DNA of 64,000 nucleotides from UBA4636 sp963650915 (GCA_963650915.1 CAVJMJ010000001.1:124001-188000); one strand, 5' to 3'. Shown: positions 16,740 to 25,504, counted from the first letter of the stretch. Notes: a model not told the origin generated them from the letters alone. A program made the numbers and translations.

Positions 16740-17449
16740 TGCATTAAAAAGTCCTTTACGATAATATTGAAAGACGAATAATCGTCTATAAAAGCAAAAT
16801 GTCCACCCGAAATTTTGACGAGTTCGCTGTTTTTTATTCCTTTTAAAAAACGTTTAGCCATATACATGGGCGTAACTTTATCGAAACTTCCTTGAACGAT
16901 AAGGGTTTTTTGGGTTACTTCTTTTAATTTATAATCCAAATGTTCGTTCACGATTTTTATAAAACTTTGCCTGTTGTAAACGGGCATGGATTCTATCCCG
17001 TTTTTATTTACCTTTAAACTGAATTTTTTAGCAGTATTTTCGCCAAAAATGCGTTTAATCGACTTATAGCCCCACTTTTTTAAATAAAAAGAGGGAGCGT
17101 ATCTCGGCTTTAAACCCGCTGCGCCCGTAAAAACTATTCTTTTAAAAGGGTAAGGCGACATCTTTAAAACTATCCTTGCACCGAAAGAATGGGCTATAAC
17201 GGAAAAGTCTTTTTCGCCCGTTTTTATTATAAAATCGTTGACGATGTTACAATAATCGTCAAGCGAATACGCCCGTAAAAGCGGGGTTTTAAACCCGGGC
17301 AAATCGGGTGCGTACACGGTAAAAAAGTCTGAAAAATAGTTTAATTGGTAATAAAAACTTTCTTTTGACGAGCCGTAACCGTGTAAAAACAGTAAGGGTG
17401 CGCCACTTCCGTTTACGTAAGTTATAAGTCCGCCGATATTCTTTACTAT
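16736..17449 (-). CDS. Alpha/beta hydrolase with an apparent AUA start codon
   Basis: The frame is open and homologous well above the first possible GTG at 17317. Upstream residues read APLLFLHGYGSSKESF, the oxyanion HG motif essential to this fold, and run straight into the PDLPGF motif. Nucleophile elbow AHSFGA (Ser), then GSFDKVTPMYM and GGHFAFID (His). No ATG, GTG or TTG is in frame between the TAG stop near 17464 and 17317. The best start is ATA at 17449, 9 bases after GAGG and 4 bases after the rimI stop, giving 237 residues. Substrate unknown. It sits in the tsaE-tsaB-rimI-murF operon. Confidence 0.75.
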   Translation of the reverse strand: MVKNIGGLITYVNGSGAPLLFLHGYGSSKESFYYQLNYFSDFFTVYAPDLPGFKTPLLRAYSLDDYCNIVNDFIIKTGEKDFSVIAHSFGARIVLKMSPYPFKRIVFTGAAGLKPRYAPSFYLKKWGYKSIKRIFGENTAKKFSLKVNKNGIESMPVYNRQSFIKIVNEHLDYKLKEVTQKTLIVQGSFDKVTPMYMAKRFLKGIKNSELVKISGGHFAFIDDYSSFNIIVKDFLMQ

Positions 17450-17453
17450 TGTT

Positions 17454-17888
17454 TTAAACCTCTATCGTACACGATAACAAAAGCGCGTCTTCGCCGTCGG
17501 GGTAATAACCCTTTCTTTCGCCGTCAAATTTAAAGCCCGATTTTAAATACAGCCCTATCGCCGCCGAATTGGATTTTCTTACTTCCAAAAATATTTTATC
17601 GGCACGAATATCCTTTGCCGTATTTTTGGCTTTGTTTATAAGTGCAAAGCCCAAACCTTTGTTTCTTTTCTCTTTTTTTACGGCTATATTTATAATTTCA
17701 AAAACGTATTTTGTGGCGATAACCGACATATAGCCCGATATTTCGTCGTTTTCGGTCATCACGTAATTTTTGTACACGGGCGACGAAAACAAATCTAAAA
17801 ACATCTTTTCCGTCCAAGGATCTAAAAAACTTTCACTCTCGATTTCGGCTACCGTTTCAACGTCCGATATAGCCATTTCCCTTATCAT
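17454..17888 (-). CDS. rimI: Ribosomal-protein-alanine N-acetyltransferase, GNAT family
   Basis: 144 residues. Acetylates the N-terminus of ribosomal protein S18 (RimI family) or related targets. Acetyl-CoA binding motif KEKRNKGLGFALINKA and the C-terminal NSAAIGLYLKSGFKFDGERKGYY are intact. Overlaps tsaB by 4 bases (ATGA). The GAGG that would start the next gene is inside its last codons, so the downstream hydrolase is translationally coupled. Confidence 0.92.
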   Translation of the reverse strand: MIREMAISDVETVAEIESESFLDPWTEKMFLDLFSSPVYKNYVMTENDEISGYMSVIATKYVFEIINIAVKKEKRNKGLGFALINKAKNTAKDIRADKIFLEVRKSNSAAIGLYLKSGFKFDGERKGYYPDGEDALLLSCTIEV

Positions 17889-18493
17889 TTACGTCCTTCC
17901 TCCGCTTGGGATAGCCTTAAATAAAAAGGATGCAGACTGTCTACGTCGAAAGATATTCGTGAAATGTATTTTTCGATTGCCGAAATCAAACCCTCGGATA
18001 TATCGACGATTTCAACGTCTATACCGTCTATGGGCGTTACCGAAACGGCTTTATATTCCCTTGTCAGACCGGCGAGGTTTTCTTTTGAAATATACTCGGG
18101 GCTAAACGTAACTCGGTCGCCGTCGTAACCTTGCGCGTAAAAGTGATCGTGCTTGGCGTCTATGACGGCAAGACGCTTTCCTACTTCAGTATATGCCAAC
18201 GCTTCCAAAGTTGTAACGGGCAGAACGGGTTTAGCGTAAGCATCGGCAAATCCCTTTATAGTCGAAACGCCTATTCTTATCCCCGTAAAGGAACCCGGAC
18301 CCGTCGTGCAAGCAAAAAAATCAACCTCTTTCAGGTCTAAACCGAGTTCAATCGACATATTTTCGATTTCGGGCATTAAAGACACCGAATGTTTTACCCC
18401 GGGTATTTTTTGGTTACGGCAAAGCATTTTATCGCCGTCTTTCATAACGATGACGAGGTAATCACCGCTCGTATCTATGGCAAGATATTTCAT
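17885..18493 (-). CDS. tsaB: tRNA threonylcarbamoyladenosine biosynthesis protein TsaB
   Basis: 202 residues, ASKHA fold. Inactive paralogue of TsaD needed for t6A37 modification of ANN-decoding tRNAs, working with TsaD and TsaE. Signature LAIDTSGDYLVIV at the start and TTGPGSFTGIRIG in the middle. Overlaps tsaE by 4 bases and rimI by 4 bases, the classical order. Confidence 0.95.
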   Translation of the reverse strand: MKYLAIDTSGDYLVIVMKDGDKMLCRNQKIPGVKHSVSLMPEIENMSIELGLDLKEVDFFACTTGPGSFTGIRIGVSTIKGFADAYAKPVLPVTTLEALAYTEVGKRLAVIDAKHDHFYAQGYDGDRVTFSPEYISKENLAGLTREYKAVSVTPIDGIDVEIVDISEGLISAIEKYISRISFDVDSLHPFYLRLSQAEEGRK

Positions 18494-18888
18494 ATTATAA
18501 TTATCCTTTTATTGTCGCCGATCGATTTTATGGTAACTTTTTTACAGTTTTCGGGCAAAACCGACTTTATGTTTTCAGCCCATTCTATAAGGCATATTCC
18601 GTCTGCCTCGAAATAGTCTGTAAGCCCGAGGTTTACCGCCTGATTGCCGCTTGACAGTCTATAACAATCGTAATGATATAAAATTCCGTCGTAATCGTTC
18701 ATGTAGGCGTATGTAGGGCTTACGACGTTTTCTTTTATTCCCAAACCTAACGCCACGCCCTTTGAAAACACGGTCTTACCCGCACCCATGTCGCCGTCCA
18801 AAATAACAACGTCGTTTTTTTTGAGCGTCTTTGCGTAATTTTTTGCTATCTCGATAGTTTCTTCGGGAGAGTTAGATATATATTCCAT
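18490..18888 (-). CDS. tsaE: tRNA threonylcarbamoyladenosine biosynthesis ATPase TsaE
   Basis: 132 residues. P-loop DGDMGAGKTVFSKG, then VSPTYAYMNDY and YHYDCYRL, and EWAENI near the end: the standard TsaE set. ATPase partner of TsaB/TsaD in t6A synthesis. tsaD itself is not in the window. Confidence 0.95.
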   Translation of the reverse strand: MEYISNSPEETIEIAKNYAKTLKKNDVVILDGDMGAGKTVFSKGVALGLGIKENVVSPTYAYMNDYDGILYHYDCYRLSSGNQAVNLGLTDYFEADGICLIEWAENIKSVLPENCKKVTIKSIGDNKRIIII

Positions 18889-18948
18889 AAATTTATTCCC
18901 AAAATTTATTTCAAAAATTTATTGCAAATCGTTTATTCGCCTATTTTG

Positions 18949-19554
18949 TTAGTCGCCTATTTTGTTTATCAAACCGCTTAACGACTTATATAAAAGGAAG
19001 GTAATAACCGACGCTAAAAGACATCTTAAAACGTTAAAGGGTAAAACCGCACCGAAAGTGTAATAAGCGTAAAAATTGTCTGTCGTAACGCCGAAAGCGG
19101 GGGGACAAAGACTTGCTATTTGTTCGAGCGAAAAGCCCATCGCTTTAAGATAAAGGGGTATCATTATAAAAAGATTGCATAAAATCGCCGTAAGCGTCGA
19201 CGCAGAAGAACCGAAAAGAAGGGACAAAACGGCTCCCTTTTTAGTTCTGTGCTTTTTGTAAAACAACGACGCCGTCAAAACGAACGCCATGCCGTGTAGC
19301 ATGTCCGAAAACTCACCTACGCACATCGTATGCGAAAAGGGAAGTTTTATCAGTATTTTTGTAAGTACTATAATCGCACCGGCAACAGGTCCTAACGAAA
19401 AACCGCCTATAAGAGCGGGAACGTCCGACAAATTGATTTCCAAAAATGAGGGAAACAAAAACGGCATCGGTATGTTGACAAGGTACAAAACGAAAGACAT
19501 TGCCGCAAAAATGGCAATCTTTGCTATCTTTTTGGCGGTAAAATATTTTTTCAC
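18949..19554 (-). CDS. ECF transporter S component, RibU-like (probable riboflavin)
   Basis: 201 residues, about six membrane helices. The stretch IPMPFLFPSFLEINLSDVPALIGGFSLGPVAGAIIVLTKILI is typical of RibU, which binds riboflavin for the shared EcfAAT module (not in this window). No FMN riboswitch was seen upstream, so riboflavin specificity is by sequence likeness only; folate or pantothenate are alternatives. First gene of the tsaE operon, 60 bases ahead of tsaE. Confidence 0.75.
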   Translation of the reverse strand: MKKYFTAKKIAKIAIFAAMSFVLYLVNIPMPFLFPSFLEINLSDVPALIGGFSLGPVAGAIIVLTKILIKLPFSHTMCVGEFSDMLHGMAFVLTASLFYKKHRTKKGAVLSLLFGSSASTLTAILCNLFIMIPLYLKAMGFSLEQIASLCPPAFGVTTDNFYAYYTFGAVLPFNVLRCLLASVITFLLYKSLSGLINKIGD

Positions 19555-19589
19555 GCTATAAATTCCTCGTGCTTATTAAAAACGGATCT

Positions 19590-19618
19590 ATTGTATTACA
19601 AAACGCTTATTTTGTCAA
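19590..19618 (-). promoter_or_regulatory. Promoter of the ECF S component / tsaEB-rimI-murF operon
   Basis: Reverse strand TTGACA (19618-19613), 17-base spacer, TACAAT (19595-19590). Confidence 0.82.
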
Positions 19619-19688
19619 GCGTAAAAACTACGGCAATCTAAAAGGCAATGGTTCGGCTTGTTATATACGTATGTTCGTTATGTCGACC

Positions 19689-19815
19689 GTTTATTTCGGA
19701 ACCTTTTATTTCGGAACCGTTTATTTCGACGAGTGTTTATTTCGGTGACTGTTTATTTCGGTGACTGTTTATTTCGGTGACTGTTTATTACGGAACCTTT
19801 TATTTCGGCTACGAT
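19689..19815. repeat. 16-bp tandem repeat, about 8 copies
   Basis: GTTTATTTCGGTGACT occurs three times without change from about 19735, flanked by variants ending GAACC and GACGAGT, period 15-17. The stretch between the two minus-strand genes (19555-19950) has no supported gene; short frames there are repeat translations. Confidence 0.85.
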
Positions 19816-19950
19816 TCGACTATATTTATTCGAGCACATATTACGCTCTCGCTCGTCGGGTTTTTGTCACGGCTTTTTTTGGACTAACTCGTCGGGTTTT
19901 CGAGTTTGCCGATCGGCTCGCTCGTCGGCTCGAAAAAAGGCTCGTATAAA

Positions 19951-20679
19951 TTACTTCCCGTCCACCGCTTCTTTTAAAACTTCGCCGACCTTTTCGCGAA
20001 TAATCAAATCGGCTTTTCGGTCGCAAGGGGTTTCGTCGCGATTAATCAAAACCAAATTTTTACCGCCGAAATATTCGATAAGCCCCGCGGCGGGATAGAC
20101 GGTCAAAGAAGTCCCCGCGACTATTAAGGTATCGCAATTTTTGATGGCATTTATCGCCCCGTATAAAGCGTCCTCGGGCAAAGTTTCTCCGTACAAAACG
20201 ACTTCGGGCTTGATAATTCCTCCGCAGTCGCATTTGGGAACCCCTTTGCTTTTCTCTATTTTATCGAGCCCGAAAAATTTACCGCAAGCGACGCAACGAT
20301 TTTTCAGTACCGTGCCGTGAAGTTCGTACACCTTTATAGAGCCCGCCGCTTGATGAAGCCCGTCTATGTTTTGGGTAACTATTCCTTTAAGTTTACCCTC
20401 TTTTTCAAGTTTTGCAAGGCTTAAATGGGCGGCGTTCGGCTTTATTCCCGACGGCAACATTTTTTCTTTGTAAAATTTGTAAAACTCTTCGGTTTTTTTA
20501 AAAAAGAAATCGTGTGACAAAATAGTTTCGGGCGGATAGTCGAACTTTTGATTGTATAAACCGTCGGAAGATCTGAAGTCGGGCACTCCGCTTTCGGTAG
20601 AAACGCCCGCACCGCCGAAAAACACGATGTTGTCGGAATTCTTTATTATCTCTTTAAGTTTTTTTACTTCATCGGTCAT
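19951..20679 (-). CDS. cobB: NAD-dependent protein deacylase, sirtuin family
   Basis: 242 residues. Removes acyl groups from lysines using NAD. GAGVSTESGVPDFRS (NAD site) near residue 20, TQNIDGLH, catalytic His in YELHGTV, a four-Cys zinc site (CVAC then CDC) and GTSLTVYPAAGL. The zinc knuckle's last pair is spaced C-x-C instead of the usual C-x2-C. Single gene; no operon partner evident. Confidence 0.9.
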   Translation of the reverse strand: MTDEVKKLKEIIKNSDNIVFFGGAGVSTESGVPDFRSSDGLYNQKFDYPPETILSHDFFFKKTEEFYKFYKEKMLPSGIKPNAAHLSLAKLEKEGKLKGIVTQNIDGLHQAAGSIKVYELHGTVLKNRCVACGKFFGLDKIEKSKGVPKCDCGGIIKPEVVLYGETLPEDALYGAINAIKNCDTLIVAGTSLTVYPAAGLIEYFGGKNLVLINRDETPCDRKADLIIREKVGEVLKEAVDGK

Positions 20680-20707
20680 AATATATCTCCAATCACCGCC
20701 AAAACGG

Positions 20708-20735
20708 GCAAAAGTCCGCCTATAGGTCGGTTATC
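20708..20735. repeat. Dispersed CCTATAGG element
   Basis: AAAAGTCCGCCTATAGGTCG followed by GTTATC, one of at least eight intergenic copies in the window (others near 7547, 27989, 29246, 50729, 50868, 51670, 51819, 51970). Confidence 0.6.
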
Positions 20736-20847
20736 TTAAATTTTTATGCGTCATGGTTTTCCGAATTTTTTATAATTTTTATAAAAATATTACGCCGAAA
20801 ACATTTCTTATAAAACTACTTTTATAAGCATTTTTTATAAAACTTTT

Positions 20848-21624
20848 TTATAAATCGTCCTCGACGACTGCACCCAACGGGTGCTTCTTTTTTGGTTTAG
20901 CGTCAAATTTAAGCACGTACTCGGACGGGCTTAAATTAAAGGCTTTTTTAAACACCCTCGAAAAATACAAAGAATCTTTAAATCCGCAGGACAGTGCGAC
21001 TTTTTTAAGGCTGTAATTAAGCCTGTCCGCACCCGATAAAATGGTTTTTGCCTTATTGAGCCTTAACTTTATAAGGTATGCGTGTGGCGTAACGTTATAC
21101 CTCGACTTATATAACCTCGACAAATAGTCCGAATTTAGCCCGAATTGACTTAAATACTCGGGCAAATCGAAGTCGGGATCGGCAAAATTTTCCGTAATTT
21201 TATCTTTAATTCTTTCAACGGTTGCGTTTTTCCCGGAAGGGAAAAAACCTCCTATAATTGCTTCTATTACCCCGTAAAACGCCTCCGAAACCCTTTTGTC
21301 GTTGGAGACTGACGACTCCAAATAAAGTTTTGCGTACTTTATAGCGTCGCCTAAAGAGCCTACATCGTCATAAAAAACTTTGTCCTCGTTGCAAAATTCA
21401 AGCCCGCAAGTATAAAGTAAAAGTCCTTCCGAATTCTCCTTTAAAGTAACCGAATACTCGACGTCGTTTTTTATTACGATATACTCGTTGGGTTTTAAAA
21501 CCTTCTTTTTTTGAGACTTTAAAACCGTTAACTCACCGGAAAAAAGGTAGATAATCGACCTATAGGCGGACTTTTTTATATTTATTTCGTTTTTTAATTC
21601 GATTATTTCAACTAAACCGTTCAT
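20848..21624 (-). CDS. AraC-family transcriptional regulator
   Basis: 258 residues: cupin-like N-terminal sensor domain followed by two helix-turn-helix motifs at about 155-250 (LPEYLSQFGLNSDYLSRLYKSRYNVTPHAYLIKLRLNKA... and SLKKVALSCGFKDSLYFSRVFKKAFNLSPSEY). Start overlaps the stop of the HAD phosphatase gene (ATGA), so both are co-expressed. Target genes unknown. The N-terminal coding part contains a copy of the CCTATAGG sequence found in intergenic repeats. Confidence 0.87.
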   Translation of the reverse strand: MNGLVEIIELKNEINIKKSAYRSIIYLFSGELTVLKSQKKKVLKPNEYIVIKNDVEYSVTLKENSEGLLLYTCGLEFCNEDKVFYDDVGSLGDAIKYAKLYLESSVSNDKRVSEAFYGVIEAIIGGFFPSGKNATVERIKDKITENFADPDFDLPEYLSQFGLNSDYLSRLYKSRYNVTPHAYLIKLRLNKAKTILSGADRLNYSLKKVALSCGFKDSLYFSRVFKKAFNLSPSEYVLKFDAKPKKKHPLGAVVEDDL

Positions 21625-22427
21625 AATAAATCGTTTGCGATGAGTTTATCAATGATTTCTTGTACCCCGTTATGGTCGCAGTCTTTCGTAACTATAGAGC
21701 AAACCTTTTTAACGGTTTCGTCGGCGTTGCCCATCGCAACGGACAACCCTGCCTCCGTAAGCATCGGGATATCGTTATCGCTGTCGCCTATCGCGACGAC
21801 TTCTTTAGTAGTTATTTTATAGTATTCGGCAATTTTTTGCAAAGCGGTTTTCTTTGAACATTTTACGTCGACGAATTCCAAAAAATCGGCTCTCGACATG
21901 TAAACGGAACCCTTACATTGCAATAGGTTTTTCATCTCGGTTAGATATATAGGGGTGGTTTCCGCCTCGCCGTACCACAGTATTTTTATAACGTCGTCAT
22001 CGCAAACCGCTGTAAGGTCGGAAAAGTATTTTGGTTCTACGCCCGATATCGATTTGTAAAAATTAACCTTTTCACACTCTTTTTCGGCGTAAAGTCCGTC
22101 CTTTTTCCACATTATCATGGTCGTTTCTCTTTTATGCCCTTCGTTAATTATAAGTTTTGCGACGTCTTTATCCATGCACGACGAATAAATGGTTTTGCCG
22201 TTTGCCATCACGAGTGCGCCGTTAAATAATATAAACGAGCCGTTTTCTTCGCCTATCTCGCTTGCTATTTTTTTTATGCCCTCGTAAGGTCTGCCGGTAG
22301 CAAGGACGAAAACGGCACCTCTTTTTACAACCCTTTCTATTGCCGAAATATTTTCCTTTTTAAGTTCCCTTTTGCTTGTTAACAGCGTGCCGTCGACGTC
22401 ACAGGCGATAAGTTTGTACTTTTGCAT
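21621..22427 (-). CDS. Cof-type HAD hydrolase
   Basis: 268 residues. Motif I CDVDGTLLTS with nucleophile Asp, motif II VLATGRPY, motif III Lys near 200 and motif IV AIGDSDNDIPML. Sugar-phosphate or nucleotide phosphatase by family; substrate not predictable. Upstream partner of the AraC regulator. Confidence 0.92.
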   Translation of the reverse strand: MQKYKLIACDVDGTLLTSKRELKKENISAIERVVKRGAVFVLATGRPYEGIKKIASEIGEENGSFILFNGALVMANGKTIYSSCMDKDVAKLIINEGHKRETTMIMWKKDGLYAEKECEKVNFYKSISGVEPKYFSDLTAVCDDDVIKILWYGEAETTPIYLTEMKNLLQCKGSVYMSRADFLEFVDVKCSKKTALQKIAEYYKITTKEVVAIGDSDNDIPMLTEAGLSVAMGNADETVKKVCSIVTKDCDHNGVQEIIDKLIANDLL

Positions 22428-22665
22428 AATAAATTCACCTTATTTTATTTCGACTATATTATACATTAATTCAAGCCAAACATAAAGCAAAAATGCGATA
22501 AAACTTTTCTGCACGGAAAAATTCTATCGCAATTAACGTTTTTTAATTTAATCGTCGCTTATTTAATAGACTGCAAAACTCTTTTATCTTAGCAGGCATT
22601 AAAAAATATCGCCGTTTATAAGAGTTTTTAAAAGTTTAAAAAAGTTTATAAGACTTTATAAGAGT
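22428..22665. other. Intergenic with inverted repeat; no gene seen
   Basis: GCGATA ... TATCGC arms (about 22496-22531) with inner CTTTTC / GAAAAA pairing form a possible terminator of spoIVA together with repeated TTTATAAGAGTTT units at 22615-22675. Confidence 0.5.
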
Positions 22666-24114
22666 TTACAAAAGAATGCAAAACATATTGGATTTATTTT
22701 CGTTTACGGCTTTTTGCACTACACGTTTAAGTTTACCGCGCATGTTTTCGGGAAGCCTCAAACACTTTTTGTTAAGTTCTTCGGAAGCGATTTCGTAAAC
22801 GCTTCTTCCGAAAACGGTGGCGTTGTAGCCTTCTTTTTCCATAAGCGCGACGAAGTTGTCGCACTGATCTTTGCTACCGAAAACGGGTTCTATCTCTTGG
22901 GAAACGTCTGCCCGTATAATGTGCAGGCTTTTTGAATCGACTTTAAATTTTACCGAATATTGTCCCGATTTTTTAACTACTTCGGGTTCGCCGACCACGC
23001 TTTTTTGTAAACTTGCGTTGACTATGCCGTAACCGTCGTTTTCGGCGTCTATTAGCGCGCTTTTTATCTTATCGTAACTTTCTTTCGCCGAAGAAAGATC
23101 TTTAACGTAACTTATTAGCGAACTTTCGTCACCTATTTCTTCCCCGGAAGTTTCGGAAAGTGCTTTAAAAAACACGCCGTTTTTGACTTTGCAATTAAGC
23201 TTTGCTCTTCCTATAGCCATGTCGAGCGAAGTTTCTTCGATAGGCTCGAAAACGTCGGAATCGTCAAAAGTTTTTTCAAGTATGGACGCATCCTTCATTT
23301 TTGACACCGATTTTGACGCTTCTTTTATTTTTGAAACGGTATCCGATATAAGTTTGGATTCTCCGCCCAAAACCTGCATCCATTCGGGAATATATAAGTC
23401 GATGACGCGTAACGGAAATTCTTCCAAAACCTTTCCTAAAATTGCCTCTAAGCCATCTTTTTTAATATTGAGTACGTCTGTCGGAATAACCGCAACACCG
23501 TAAATTTCCGATAGTTCGGCGCAGGTTTTTTGAGTATCTTTATCGTCGGGCGTTTTAGTGTTAAAAATGACGATAAACGGCTTATTGAGGCACTTTAACT
23601 CGTTTACGACCTCTTCTTCGCGCTTTCTGTACCCCTCCCTCGGTATGTCCGTGAAACTTCCGTCCGAGGTAACTACGATGCCGATAGTCGAATGGTCGCA
23701 AATGACTTTTTTAGTGCCTAAATCGGCGGCTTCCGAAAAGGGCATTGCCGTTTTTTGCCAAGGGGTAACGATCAGTCTTTCTTTGCCGTTTTCTTCCGCA
23801 CCGAGTGCGCCGTCGACAAGGTAACCGACGCAATCGATAAGCCTAACTTTTACCGTTTTGTTACCGATATTTATCCTTACGGCTTCGGACGGAACGAATT
23901 TCGGCTCGGTAGTCATTACGGTTTTGCCCGACGCCGACTGCGGCATTTCGTCGACGGCTACCGCTTTTTTGTTTGCTTCCATGTTAGGAAGAACTATTTC
24001 TTCCATAAACTTAGTTATAAATGTCGATTTACCGGTTCTGACGGGTCCTACGACGCCTATGTAAACGTCCCCGTTCGTTCTTTCGGCAATATCGCCGTAA
24101 ATATCGTATTCCAT
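22666..24114 (-). CDS. spoIVA: Stage IV sporulation protein A
   Basis: 482 residues. Morphogenetic ATPase that polymerises on the forespore surface as the base of the spore coat. N-terminal P-loop GPVRTGKST near residue 24, DCVGYLVDGA, VTSDGSFTDI and FNTKTP (where GTPases have NKxD) are diagnostic. The C-terminus ends SNMFCILL, the family's usual ending. This shows the organism belongs to an endospore-forming lineage. A sigma-E-like promoter precedes it. Confidence 0.96.
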   Translation of the reverse strand: MEYDIYGDIAERTNGDVYIGVVGPVRTGKSTFITKFMEEIVLPNMEANKKAVAVDEMPQSASGKTVMTTEPKFVPSEAVRINIGNKTVKVRLIDCVGYLVDGALGAEENGKERLIVTPWQKTAMPFSEAADLGTKKVICDHSTIGIVVTSDGSFTDIPREGYRKREEEVVNELKCLNKPFIVIFNTKTPDDKDTQKTCAELSEIYGVAVIPTDVLNIKKDGLEAILGKVLEEFPLRVIDLYIPEWMQVLGGESKLISDTVSKIKEASKSVSKMKDASILEKTFDDSDVFEPIEETSLDMAIGRAKLNCKVKNGVFFKALSETSGEEIGDESSLISYVKDLSSAKESYDKIKSALIDAENDGYGIVNASLQKSVVGEPEVVKKSGQYSVKFKVDSKSLHIIRADVSQEIEPVFGSKDQCDNFVALMEKEGYNATVFGRSVYEIASEELNKKCLRLPENMRGKLKRVVQKAVNENKSNMFCILL

Positions 24115-24146
24115 AGTCCTCCGATTTTTTTTTGAATTCCTACCCT

Positions 24147-24174
24147 ACTTTATGCCGAAAGGACAATAAATATG
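24147..24174 (-). promoter_or_regulatory. Sigma-E-like promoter of spoIVA
   Basis: Reverse strand CATATT (24174-24169), 14-base spacer, CATAAAGT (24154-24147). This resembles the mother-cell sigma-E pattern ATATT ... CATACANT and is expected for spoIVA. No sigma-A boxes in this interval. Confidence 0.7.
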
Positions 24175-24194
24175 ATAAAAGGAATTCCGATTTG

Positions 24195-24223
24195 TTGACA
24201 CTCGAATTTATAGGTGGTATTAT
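24195..24223 (+). promoter_or_regulatory. Promoter of thiT
   Basis: TTGACA (24195-24200), 17-base spacer, TATTAT (24218-24223). Start near 24230, just ahead of the riboswitch. Confidence 0.83.
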
Positions 24224-24231
24224 ATTAACGT

Positions 24232-24306
24232 AATTAGGGGTGCTTTTTAGCTGAGATTATACCCGTTGAACCTGACAAGGTAATGCTTGACTGGGAAATA
24301 ACGCAA
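24232..24306 (+). promoter_or_regulatory. TPP riboswitch (THI box)
   Basis: Contains GGGGTGC, GCTGAGA, ACCCGTTGAACCTGA, AATGC and CTGGGAA in the right order: the conserved thiamine-pyrophosphate aptamer. It controls the thiamine transporter just downstream. Confidence 0.95.
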
Positions 24307-24313
24307 TTTTTTT

Positions 24314-24338
24314 AAGCCCCCTTTTTAGGAGGTTTTTT
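24314..24338 (+). promoter_or_regulatory. Expression-platform hairpin of the TPP riboswitch
   Basis: AAGCCCCC at 24313-24321 can pair with GGAGGTTT at 24328-24335 (one mismatch), which masks the Shine-Dalgarno AGGAGG; seven T follow, so the same hairpin could also terminate transcription. Confidence 0.6.
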
Positions 24339-24339
24339 T

Positions 24340-25446
24340 ATGTTTAACTTACTGTCATCGGCAACTTGGTATCCTTTCGACTTTTCAACGCCGTTTAACG
24401 CCTTAAGAGCCGTTTTTATTTGGCTTACTTTGGCACTTCTTATCGGAGAGGTCGTATTTATCATGTCGACGAAAACGGAAAAACGCAAAAACGTTTTAAA
24501 AACGGCGTCGATTATAGACGTGTTTTATTTGACCGCCGTTTCGGTAACTTTATTGACCTTTACTTTCATACTTAACATAAACAGCGGTGAATTTATAACC
24601 GTATTGTTTATTCCCCTTATTTTTCTTATATTATCCCTTGCATTTTTAGCACTCGTCCTTTTGTTTAGGGGCAGTAAAACGTTGAAAATCATCGGGCTTT
24701 CGGTCGTTACGCTTTCATTTATAGCAACGCTTACGGGCATGGGCGTCTGGTTCGCAAGCGGAAAGGGTGCCGAAATGAACGGGATTACGAACGAGGACGT
24801 AAACTCGTTGGCACTTTACCTTTCGGCGATAATATTCAGCACTCTCGTTATATCTCTCGGATTCGTTTTCGATAAATCGAAAGACGGCTTCGATACCCGC
24901 TCGATAACCTACGCAGGCGTTTCGGTCGCAATGAGTTTTGCCCTTTCTTATTTAAGAATAGTAAAAATGCCTCAGGGCGGTTCCATAACGATTGCTTCCC
25001 TTCTTCCCATAATGCTTTACTCGTACATGTTCGGAACTAAAAAGGGACTTTTGGTCGGTGCCGTTTACGGGCTTTTGCAAGCGGTACAAGACCCTTACAT
25101 TATCCATCCCGCACAGTTTATACTCGATTATCCCCTTGCTTTTGCTTCGATAGGTCTTGCGGGAATATTCGCTCAAAACAAAGAAATGGAAAAATTACCC
25201 GTCTTAAAATTCGTACTCGGCGGACTTTTGGCAGGTGCGTGCAGATTTATAATGCACCTTATGTCCGGCATTTTTGCCTTTTCGGCTTTTGCGGGCGGTC
25301 AAAACCCCGTTATATACAGCCTCGTTTATCAGGCAGGTTACGTTTTGCCCGATTTAGCCATCGTTATAGTAGTCGGTGCGGTCATGTTTACTTCAAAATC
25401 CTTTTGCAATTTAGTGTCAAGCGTCACCGTCTCCGAAAGTAAATAA
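24340..25446 (+). CDS. thiT: Thiamine ECF transporter S component with extra N-terminal membrane domain
   Basis: 368 residues; ordinary ThiT is about 190. The C-terminal half (from about residue 190: ISYAGVS-like start, ALSYLRIVKMPQGGSITIASLLPIMLYSYMFG, GLLQAVQDPYIIHPAQFILDYPLAFASIGLAG) is a full ThiT with the thiamine-binding Trp/Tyr/Asn-rich face. The first about 185 residues add around five membrane helices of unknown role (LTLALLIGEVVFIM, ITVLFIPLIFLILSLAFLALVLLF). TPP riboswitch and AGGAGG (7 bases before ATG) upstream; terminator downstream. Confidence 0.88.
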   Translation: MFNLLSSATWYPFDFSTPFNALRAVFIWLTLALLIGEVVFIMSTKTEKRKNVLKTASIIDVFYLTAVSVTLLTFTFILNINSGEFITVLFIPLIFLILSLAFLALVLLFRGSKTLKIIGLSVVTLSFIATLTGMGVWFASGKGAEMNGITNEDVNSLALYLSAIIFSTLVISLGFVFDKSKDGFDTRSITYAGVSVAMSFALSYLRIVKMPQGGSITIASLLPIMLYSYMFGTKKGLLVGAVYGLLQAVQDPYIIHPAQFILDYPLAFASIGLAGIFAQNKEMEKLPVLKFVLGGLLAGACRFIMHLMSGIFAFSAFAGGQNPVIYSLVYQAGYVLPDLAIVIVVGAVMFTSKSFCNLVSSVTVSESK

Positions 25447-25470
25447 AATTTTATAATTTTTCTTAAATCA

Positions 25471-25504
25471 AAAAAACGTCTTTCTTGGTCTGAAAGGCGT
25501 TTTT
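25471..25504 (+). terminator. Terminator of thiT
   Basis: AAAAAACGTCTTTC / GAAAGGCGTTTTT stem with a 7-base loop (one G-T pair), 25 bases past the thiT stop. Confidence 0.85.

Noticed and set aside
19555..19950. Short basic or aromatic frames between the S component and the sirtuin
   Set aside because: They are read-through of 16-bp repeats and have no RBS.
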